A stretch of 8,219 nt of DNA from Acidobacteriaceae bacterium. GTDB taxonomy: Bacteria > Acidobacteriota > Terriglobia > Terriglobales > Acidobacteriaceae. A program made the position numbers and the translations under genes. The notes beneath the pieces are model-generated. The model was not told the origin of the DNA, did not search any database, and saw only the letters and a list, made by a program, of their open reading frames with translations. The stretch spans positions 1 to 8,219 of the forward strand of contig PMSZ01000033.1 of NCBI GenBank assembly GCA_003168235.1, given 5' to 3'. Below are positions 1 to 3,951 of this stretch, piece after piece (the first letter of the stretch is position 1; each line of letters starts with the position of its first letter).

Positions 1-262
1 ACGGCTGCTCTTTCACGGCTGAAAAATCCGGGGTTGCGAACACGATGTAACAACGCGCGTCCTCCGGGTTGGCCTCCGCTTTCAACATGAGCGCGGTCAC
101 CTTGTCTCGCAGCTTGCGTCCCTCCGCGATTCCGGCGATTGCGTTTAAGCGCAAATCCTTTTTCCTCGGCGGCGCGCCCATCAGAGCCAAGCCCATCCGA
201 TACGCCTTGCTCCGCTGTCCCATGCCCGCCTCATACCCCGGATTGCCCTCGGTCTTTACCAT
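1..262 (-). CDS. Hypothetical protein, 5' part only (runs off the left edge)
   Basis: An open minus-strand frame has no stop before the window edge, giving 87 complete residues from the chosen start. The start at 262 is preferred because a strong Shine-Dalgarno (GGAGG, about 8 nt upstream) precedes this ATG. An in-frame ATG at 319 would add 19 residues but has only a weak GAG upstream and overlaps a possible promoter. The protein begins MVKTEGNPGYEAGMGQ and is basic and apparently helical in its middle (APPRKKDLRLN, then AEGRKLRDKVTALMLKAEA), followed by a hydrophobic strand-like stretch (CYIVFATPDF). There is no signal peptide or membrane segment, so it is probably cytoplasmic. I do not recognise the family and assign no function. 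It has the same orientation as the protease at 584-1507 but lies beyond a 321-base gap, so it is probably a separate transcription unit. Confidence 0.6.
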   Translation of the reverse strand, partial: MVKTEGNPGYEAGMGQRSKAYRMGLALMGAPPRKKDLRLNAIAGIAEGRKLRDKVTALMLKAEANPEDARCYIVFATPDFSAVKEQP

Positions 263-307
263 GTCCAGCCCCTCCCCCGGCTTCGTTAGGTAACTTGCCT
301 CACTATT

Positions 308-337
308 GTTGTAAGGCATTACGGCTCACATTGTCAA
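308..337 (-). promoter_or_regulatory. Possible sigma-70-type promoter for the left-edge gene
   Basis: On the minus strand a perfect TTGACA (337-332) is followed after 18 nt by TACAAC (313-308), which matches four of six bases of TATAAT. Transcription would begin near 301, upstream of the ATG at 262 and its good ribosome binding site but downstream of the ATG at 319. This therefore supports 262 as the start. The -10 match is imperfect, so the call is tentative. Confidence 0.25.
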
Positions 338-376
338 TAGCGATTTTCTTATGACGCGAGAAGTGGACACGAGAAA

Positions 377-403
377 TTGACCTTAACTATCTTGTGTTAC
401 AAT
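377..403 (+). promoter_or_regulatory. Possible extended -10 promoter, plus strand
   Basis: TTGACC (377-382) lies 15 nt before TACAAT (398-403), and the latter is preceded by TGT, forming the extended -10 motif TGTTACAAT (395-403). A short spacer is tolerated by extended -10 promoters. Transcription would start near 410 and run into the otherwise gene-poor stretch up to 583. This is motif matching only. Confidence 0.25.
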
Positions 404-409
404 CACTTA

Positions 410-559
410 CAGGCACATTCGTAACCTTGGAAGAGGGTATTGATGTGACGTTTACATGCTCGGCCCGTGCGTGGCATTCTCGTGCCATGACAAACCAAAA
501 GCAGGTCATCCACGAAGTAAGCCCGATGGCGAAGGCTGAGAGCGCGGGGCGGCTTTTTT
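410..559 (+). ncRNA. Candidate small transcript, or a 43-codon ORF, in the 320-583 gap
   Basis: The 264-base gap between the left-edge gene and the protease holds no convincing conserved gene. Downstream of the possible promoter at 377-403 are a small hairpin (TGGCA, six-base loop, TGCCA, about 474-489) and an AAGCC (519-523)/GGCTT (551-555) pairing that runs into a T tract (554-559), which could act as a weak intrinsic terminator. The result would be an RNA of about 150 nt. Alternatively, a GTG at 445 with GAGGG seven nt upstream opens a 43-residue frame ending at 576. However, the T tract lies inside that frame, and the peptide resembles nothing I know. Both readings are weak, and this may simply be non-functional spacer. 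Confidence 0.17.
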
Positions 560-583
560 GCCTTCAAAGGTTATAAACCTCAC

Positions 584-1507
584 CTAGTCAAGCAGCTCAA
601 GAACGTAATCCATTGACTCCGCGATCGAGTAACCGGAATTGTGAATTTGAGAATAAGAATAGCTCATCGTCGCATTCTGCCAAACCTCGGCGAAAGGAAC
701 ATACTGGCTAACCACTCCAACTACGCTGTAGTGTGTCCCAAGCCCTTCATGCTCGACTTCCAAAACAGGACCGCCGCTGTTCCCGAAGAAAGATGGGCAA
801 TCCAACACGAGCGTTTTGTTGGATGGATTTTCCCCGGCGATGATTCCTTTACGAAGAAGTGGCCGATTGTAGTCAAGCTGTGGGGCCTGCTGGATTCCAA
901 TGGAGGATGGATAGCCCATTATGTAAATGTCGTTAGCACTCAGCACATCGTCAAATTTCCGAACGGTGTCCATGCTCACGGCCACGCTACCCGATGGGGC
1001 ACTCGCTATTTGTATTACGCCGGGGAATAGCTGCACCCCAAATGTCTGAGGGTCCGCTTCACTTGCCCGAGGCAGCTTTATTGCGGTGCCATAGCTAATC
1101 ACCGCGACATCATGCGTCGGATGCCCCTTTATTTTGCCCGCCGCATTCAATTGCTCCAAATCCATTTCAACTATGTTCTGCTGTAGCTCTTTAGGTTTTC
1201 GCGCATTTAAAAGAAGAGTGGCCTTCTTGCACAAGAGAGGATAAGCCTCTCCGGGCTTAATTTGCGCAGAGACGTTAAAAAGTACGTGCCTTGCTGTTAC
1301 TACATAGTATCGGTCATCCTTCCTCATTAGAAACCCGGTGCCCTGCGCGGAAGTGACGTTGAAAGCGCAGTCACGCAAGTCAATTCGCACGGGGTAGCCC
1401 AAGTTGTCGTCTGGAATTGCTCTTTGGGCCATCGAACGGCACGGCAGGAATAAGACGGTCACGAATGCAAGCAGCAAACGGGCATACTTGAGGTGCAGAG
1501 CCATCAT
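584..1507 (-). CDS. Secreted trypsin-like serine protease
   Basis: This 307-residue protein is predicted to be an exported serine endopeptidase of the chymotrypsin/trypsin fold (Trypsin_2-type). Residues 1-27 form a signal peptide: a basic start (HLKYAR), a hydrophobic core (LLLAFVTVLFL) and SMAQ as a likely cleavage site. Cys23 follows Pro, so it does not make a good lipobox. The triad is complete: His74 in VVTARHV, Asp133 in HDVAVI, and Ser244 in FFGNSGGPV, with the usual Gly-Asn-Ser-Gly-Gly-Pro oxyanion segment. GTGFL at residues 56-60 is the typical strand before the histidine. No PDZ domain follows, and only about 60 residues lie after the serine, so it is shorter than HtrA/DegP proteases. 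The ATG at 1507 is chosen because GGAG lies seven nt upstream; a second ATG follows immediately. It is 82 bases downstream of the membrane-anchored gene at 1590-2099 and may share its transcript. The substrate is unknown. Confidence 0.88.
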   Translation of the reverse strand: MMALHLKYARLLLAFVTVLFLPCRSMAQRAIPDDNLGYPVRIDLRDCAFNVTSAQGTGFLMRKDDRYYVVTARHVLFNVSAQIKPGEAYPLLCKKATLLLNARKPKELQQNIVEMDLEQLNAAGKIKGHPTHDVAVISYGTAIKLPRASEADPQTFGVQLFPGVIQIASAPSGSVAVSMDTVRKFDDVLSANDIYIMGYPSSIGIQQAPQLDYNRPLLRKGIIAGENPSNKTLVLDCPSFFGNSGGPVLEVEHEGLGTHYSVVGVVSQYVPFAEVWQNATMSYSYSQIHNSGYSIAESMDYVLELLD

Positions 1508-1589
1508 TGGGTTACTCCATTTAACTTGAATTGTCCGGCTGTGAAGAGCACAGTGTTGGCGAAGGTTCCGCGCCGTTTGCGATAGCTGC

Positions 1590-2099
1590 CTATTTTCGTT
1601 CGATGCCGCACCAATTCTTTACCGAACATTTCTTGGTGCAATCGTCGCCTATGACCGGGCAGTACGCCACTTCCACAGCTACCTTGTGGTCAAGAAAATC
1701 GGAGAACTCATCCACAGCATCCTGTTCTTTCTTGCCGTGTGGCTTCGATGAGTATTCAATAAGCCATTCTTTCTGACCCACTCCCAACGTATCGCCGTCA
1801 TCTAACTCCAGGGTACTCGCGGCAAATTCGGGCACGTTTGAGAATTCCAAAATCTTGGTGACATCACTTATTTGCTTTCCATCCACAAAATAAGTGATGG
1901 ATTTTATTTTCGCCGGTCCAGGTCCAGCGTTTTCAATGCTGATGCCTGCTGGAGAGTCATTCGTGGAGGTAGTGATGTTGATTGACGGCTTCATGGACAA
2001 GAGCAGTTGGCCATGCGCCTCGCGCCACTGGAGGAAAGTGCAGATTGCCGCCGCTCCCGACATGACAAGCGCAGCCACAGCGATGGTTGAGCTATTCAT
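1590..2099 (-). CDS. Hypothetical membrane-anchored protein with a C-terminal cysteine cluster
   Basis: A 169-residue protein that I cannot place in a named family. Residues 5-24 form one hydrophobic segment (IAVAALVMSGAAAICTF), an uncleaved anchor or possibly a signal sequence. After a short polar linker (QWREAHGQ) comes a soluble region with a strand-rich look, including SIENAGPGPAKIKSITYFVDGK-like text at about residues 54-75. A beta-sandwich of the kind often found in anchored hypothetical proteins is my inference. Near the C-terminus Cys147, Cys154, Cys158 and Cys164 cluster within 18 residues; they could form disulfides if the domain is outside the membrane, or bind a metal. The start is uncertain because no clear Shine-Dalgarno precedes 2099, but starting later at Met13 would cut the hydrophobic segment. 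It lies directly upstream of the secreted protease in the same orientation, which suggests a shared transcript and possibly a shared role at the cell envelope. Confidence 0.7.
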   Translation of the reverse strand: MNSSTIAVAALVMSGAAAICTFLQWREAHGQLLLSMKPSINITTSTNDSPAGISIENAGPGPAKIKSITYFVDGKQISDVTKILEFSNVPEFAASTLELDDGDTLGVGQKEWLIEYSSKPHGKKEQDAVDEFSDFLDHKVAVEVAYCPVIGDDCTKKCSVKNWCGIERK

Positions 2100-2129
2100 A
2101 GCGACTGCACACTAACTCGTTTGCTTGGG

Positions 2130-2272
2130 GATTGCAAGGTCACTCTTCGGAGAAAAATCCTTGCGCGAATTGCTCACCTACCTTAGTATTTCGGGCCGGA
2201 GAGAAATTCTCTTAAGTGCTGCGGTTTTAATTGGTCGGGGCGCGCGGCCACGCCCTCACGATTGCAAGATCA
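2130..2272. repeat. Pair of direct repeats GATTGCAAG(G/A)TCA
   Basis: Thirteen-base copies lie at 2130-2142 and 2260-2272 and differ at one position. They flank the intergenic stretch before the 169-residue gene. The right copy overlaps the stop codon of the 46-residue gene. They could be regulator binding sites or a chance match. Confidence 0.3.
2200..2212. promoter_or_regulatory. 13-base perfect palindrome, possible operator
   Basis: AGAGAA-A-TTCTCT is a perfect inverted repeat with one central base, about 100 bases upstream of the 169-residue gene and in the gap following the 46-residue gene. A dimeric repressor site is one reading. No convincing promoter could be aligned with it, so its role is open. 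Confidence 0.25.
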
Positions 2273-2410
2273 AATAATCCACTTGCGAGCAAGATGGCGT
2301 AAGGCCTTCTTTCGTATGTCGGGCGGCAGGAAAACTGTGAGGATCAATACAAGCAGGCTTAGCGAGAGTAGTGCAACTGACACGATCCCAAATAAATCAG
2401 AAATCGACAT
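2270..2410 (-). CDS. 46-residue single-pass membrane protein (small ORF)
   Basis: A minus-strand frame opens at the ATG at 2410 and ends with TGA at 2272-2270. It begins MSISDLFGIVSVALL. Residues 6-28 are continuously hydrophobic (Leu, Val, Ile, Ala, Ser), long enough to span a membrane once. They are followed by LPPD and a strongly basic tail with four Arg, three Lys and one His in the last 16 residues, ending KWII. By the positive-inside rule the tail would be cytoplasmic and the N-terminus outside. AGGA lies six nt before the ATG, a good ribosome binding site. The clean hydrophobic-then-basic layout plus this site argues for a real gene rather than a chance frame. It lies 102 bases downstream of the tRNA-Pro 3' end in the same orientation, and upstream of the 169-residue membrane protein. 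I do not recognise the family; toxin-like, accessory-subunit or regulatory micropeptide roles are all possible. Confidence 0.6.
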   Translation of the reverse strand: MSISDLFGIVSVALLSLSLLVLILTVFLPPDIRKKALRHLARKWII

Positions 2411-2512
2411 TTACTGTCCTGTCATACTCCGAAATAATTGCTTGCCGTGGCTGCTCCCTTGCCTTACTATCCCGAACTGGTAAGGAATCCCCGTAAGTGG
2501 CTCATTAGAAAA

Positions 2513-2589
2513 TGGTCGGGACGGCGAGATTTGAACTCGCGACCCCTTGCACCCCAAGCAAGTGCGCTACCAGGCTGCGCTACGTCCCG
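2513..2589 (-). tRNA. tRNA-Pro, anticodon GGG
   Basis: All cloverleaf parts are visible on the minus strand over 77 nt. The acceptor stem CGGGACG/CGTCCCG is fully paired. The D stem is GCGC/GCGC with GG in the loop, and the anticodon stem CTTGC/GCAAG encloses the loop TTGGGGT. The T stem GCGAG/CTCGC encloses TTCAAAT. The discriminator is A, and the 3' CCA is encoded in the DNA. The anticodon GGG is at 2555-2553 and reads CCC/CCU proline codons. The C1-G72 pair and A73 fit bacterial tRNA-Pro. Its 3' end faces the A+T-richer half of the window, the geometry expected if that half were inserted at the tRNA. Confidence 0.96.
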
Positions 2590-2598
2590 ATGAAATTT

Positions 2599-2637
2599 GC
2601 CGCCGAGCGGCGGCATGGGGTTGACTTTCAAATTCTA
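2599..2637 (-). promoter_or_regulatory. tRNA-Pro leader: possible -10 box and a GC-rich hairpin
   Basis: On the minus strand TAGAAT (2637-2632) matches five of six bases of a -10 box, about 43 bases before the tRNA 5' end. No good -35 is seen at 17 nt; AGGGAA is there instead. Between it and the tRNA lies a perfect six-pair hairpin, GCCGCC-loop of four-GGCGGC (2599-2614). It lacks a T tract on either strand, so it is not a standard terminator. It may affect processing of the tRNA leader. Confidence 0.3.
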
Positions 2638-2654
2638 CACCATTCGGAGCGGAC

Positions 2655-2675
2655 TTCCCTCAGGATGACGAGCCG
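2655..2675. repeat. Degenerate GGATGAC repeat unit
   Basis: CAGGATGACGA at 2661-2671 resembles the AGGATGACAA unit of the repeat cluster at 3857-3944. Read on the minus strand it begins TCGTCATCCTGAGGGAAG, close to the 'GTCATCCTGAGCGAAG' type of dispersed bacterial repeat that I recall from acidobacterial and other genomes. It appears to be a single, partly decayed copy in the gap between the tRNA and galE. Confidence 0.4.
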
Positions 2676-2721
2676 AGTACTTCGCTGCGTATCTTGAAGG
2701 GTCCCAAGTCAAAATTCCCCG

Positions 2722-2760
2722 CCCTGTCCCTGCAAAAAGCGCAGGGACAAGGGTGGGGCA
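2722..2760. repeat. Hairpin repeat element with a GGGTGGGGCA flank
   Basis: GTCCCTGC (2726-2733) pairs perfectly with GCAGGGAC (2741-2748) across a seven-base loop. T2725-A2749 and CCC/GGG extend the stem past one bulged base, for about 12 pairs in all. It is followed by GGGTGGGGCA. I recall hairpins of this build as dispersed repeats in acidobacterial intergenic DNA. There is no T tract, so it is not a typical Rho-independent terminator. It stands in the leader region of galE. Confidence 0.5.
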
Positions 2761-2846
2761 GCCATCTCTTGACATGCTGATCTGTCACAAACGGAGGGTG
2801 ATGGGGGTCACGTTGTGGCGAGGGGTTGGGGCGGCATGATGACGGA

Positions 2847-3845
2847 ATGGCGATTCTGGTGGCGGGCGGGGCGGGGTACATCGGGAGTCAGGTGGCGCGG
2901 GCGCTGCGGCGGTCGGGATATGAGGTGGTGATCTATGACAACCTATCGACTGGGTTTCGGAGGCTGGCGCGGGGATTTGAACTGGTGGAGGGAGATATCT
3001 CCCATGAGGTGAAGCTGCGGAGCGTGCTGGCGCGGGTGGATGCAGTGATGCATTTTGCGGCACACGCTTATGTGGGAGAGTCGGTGGAGAATCCGCGGAA
3101 GTATTTTCGGAACAACGTTGCCGGGTCGCTGAGCTTGCTGAACTCCGTGCTGGACGCGGGGATTCGCCGTTTCGTGTTTTCGTCGAGTTGCGCGGTGTAT
3201 GGAATTCCCGGCGAGATTCCGATTACGGAGCAAGCGGTGCGGGCGCCGGTGAATCCTTATGGCGCTTCGAAGCTGTTTTTTGAAAATGCGCTGGAGGCTT
3301 ACGCGTGCGCGTATGGGATGCGGGCGGTGAGTTTACGGTACTTCAATGCCGCGGGCGCGGATGAGAGCGGCGAGATTGGCGAACTGCACGAACCGGAGAC
3401 ACATCTGATTCCGCTGGCGCTGGCGGCTTGCAGCGGGAGTGGAGGCGAGTTGCAGATTCACGGAGACGATTATGCGACGGGGGATGGGACCTGCGTCCGA
3501 GATTATGTTCATGTGGAGGATCTGGCGGATGCACATGTGCGGGCTTTGCGGTATCTCGAAGGCAGGAGCGATCCGCGGGGGTTCAATCTGGCCGTCAATT
3601 TGGGGACGGGGCGCGGGTATTCGGTGCTGGATGTGATTCGGGCGGTGGAGGGCATTACGGGGCGGGCCGTGCGGCGGATGGTTGGAGCGAGGCGGGCGGG
3701 CGATCCTGCGGTGCTGGTGGCGGATGCGACGGAAGCGCAACGGGTGCTGGGATGGACGGCGCAGCGCGGGATTGAGGAGATGGTGGCGAGCGCGTGGAGT
3801 TGGATGCGGGAGAGCGAGGGAGGCGATTGGGCAGAGTCGGCTTAA
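2847..3845 (+). CDS. galE: UDP-glucose 4-epimerase family protein (GalE-like)
   Basis: A 332-residue extended short-chain dehydrogenase, the usual GalE length. It is expected to interconvert UDP-glucose and UDP-galactose in the cytoplasm, using bound NAD, to supply galactose metabolism and surface polysaccharide synthesis. The NAD-binding GGAGYIGS is at residues 7-14 and YDNLSTG at 30-36. The catalytic pair is Tyr138 and Lys142 in NPYGASK, with Ser114 in SSSCAVYG. Further family marks are RYFNAAGA (164-171), HLIPL (186-190) and the sugar-nucleotide-binding CVRDYVHVEDLADAH (216-230). At the place of the E. coli Tyr299 specificity gate the sequence reads PAVLVADA, so a leucine (about residue 290) seems to stand there. 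Acceptance of N-acetylated or other sugars cannot be excluded. The ATG at 2847 is chosen because the protein then begins with the first strand of the Rossmann fold; a TTG at 2826 is possible but less likely. No strong ribosome binding site is seen, and no other sugar gene is adjacent. Confidence 0.9.
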   Translation: MAILVAGGAGYIGSQVARALRRSGYEVVIYDNLSTGFRRLARGFELVEGDISHEVKLRSVLARVDAVMHFAAHAYVGESVENPRKYFRNNVAGSLSLLNSVLDAGIRRFVFSSSCAVYGIPGEIPITEQAVRAPVNPYGASKLFFENALEAYACAYGMRAVSLRYFNAAGADESGEIGELHEPETHLIPLALAACSGSGGELQIHGDDYATGDGTCVRDYVHVEDLADAHVRALRYLEGRSDPRGFNLAVNLGTGRGYSVLDVIRAVEGITGRAVRRMVGARRAGDPAVLVADATEAQRVLGWTAQRGIEEMVASAWSWMRESEGGDWAESA

Positions 3846-3856
3846 CCGCGGTAAAC

Positions 3857-3944
3857 GGGATGACAATGCTTTAACTGCAGATCCCTCGCTTCGCTCGGGA
3901 TGACAAGGTATAAGCGGGATGACAATGGATAGTCAGGATGACAA
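3857..3944. repeat. Cluster of four (G/A)GGATGACAA repeat units with an inner hairpin
   Basis: GGGATGACAA occurs at 3857-3866, 3897-3906 and 3916-3925, with AGGATGACAA at 3935-3944. Start-to-start spacings are 40, 19 and 19 bases, so the units sit on a register of about 19-20 bases with one place unfilled. Within the 40-base gap, ATCCC (3881-3885) pairs with GGGAT (3897-3901) around an inner GC/GC pair, forming an imperfect REP-like hairpin (ATCCCTCGCTTCGCTCGGGAT is the 21-base span, 3881-3901). Read on the minus strand this encodes the well-known spurious peptide motif IPSEARDLQ, typical of dispersed repeats mistaken for coding sequence. It lies between two convergent stop codons (galE and the TonB receptor), where it may also slow or end transcription. 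Confidence 0.7.
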
Positions 3945-3951
3945 CGGGCGG

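Noticed and set aside
2262..2483. A plus-strand TTG-start frame of 73 residues.
   Set aside because: It has no ribosome binding site and a mixed composition, and it lies opposite the better supported 46-residue membrane protein.
2599..2614. The GCCGCC/GGCGGC hairpin as a transcription terminator.
   Set aside because: It has no T tract on either strand and lies between the likely promoter and the tRNA.
2769..2797. A perfect TTGACA at 2769-2774 as a galE promoter.
   Set aside because: No acceptable -10 box is found 15-19 nt downstream (the sequence there is ACAAACGGAGG). It may be chance.
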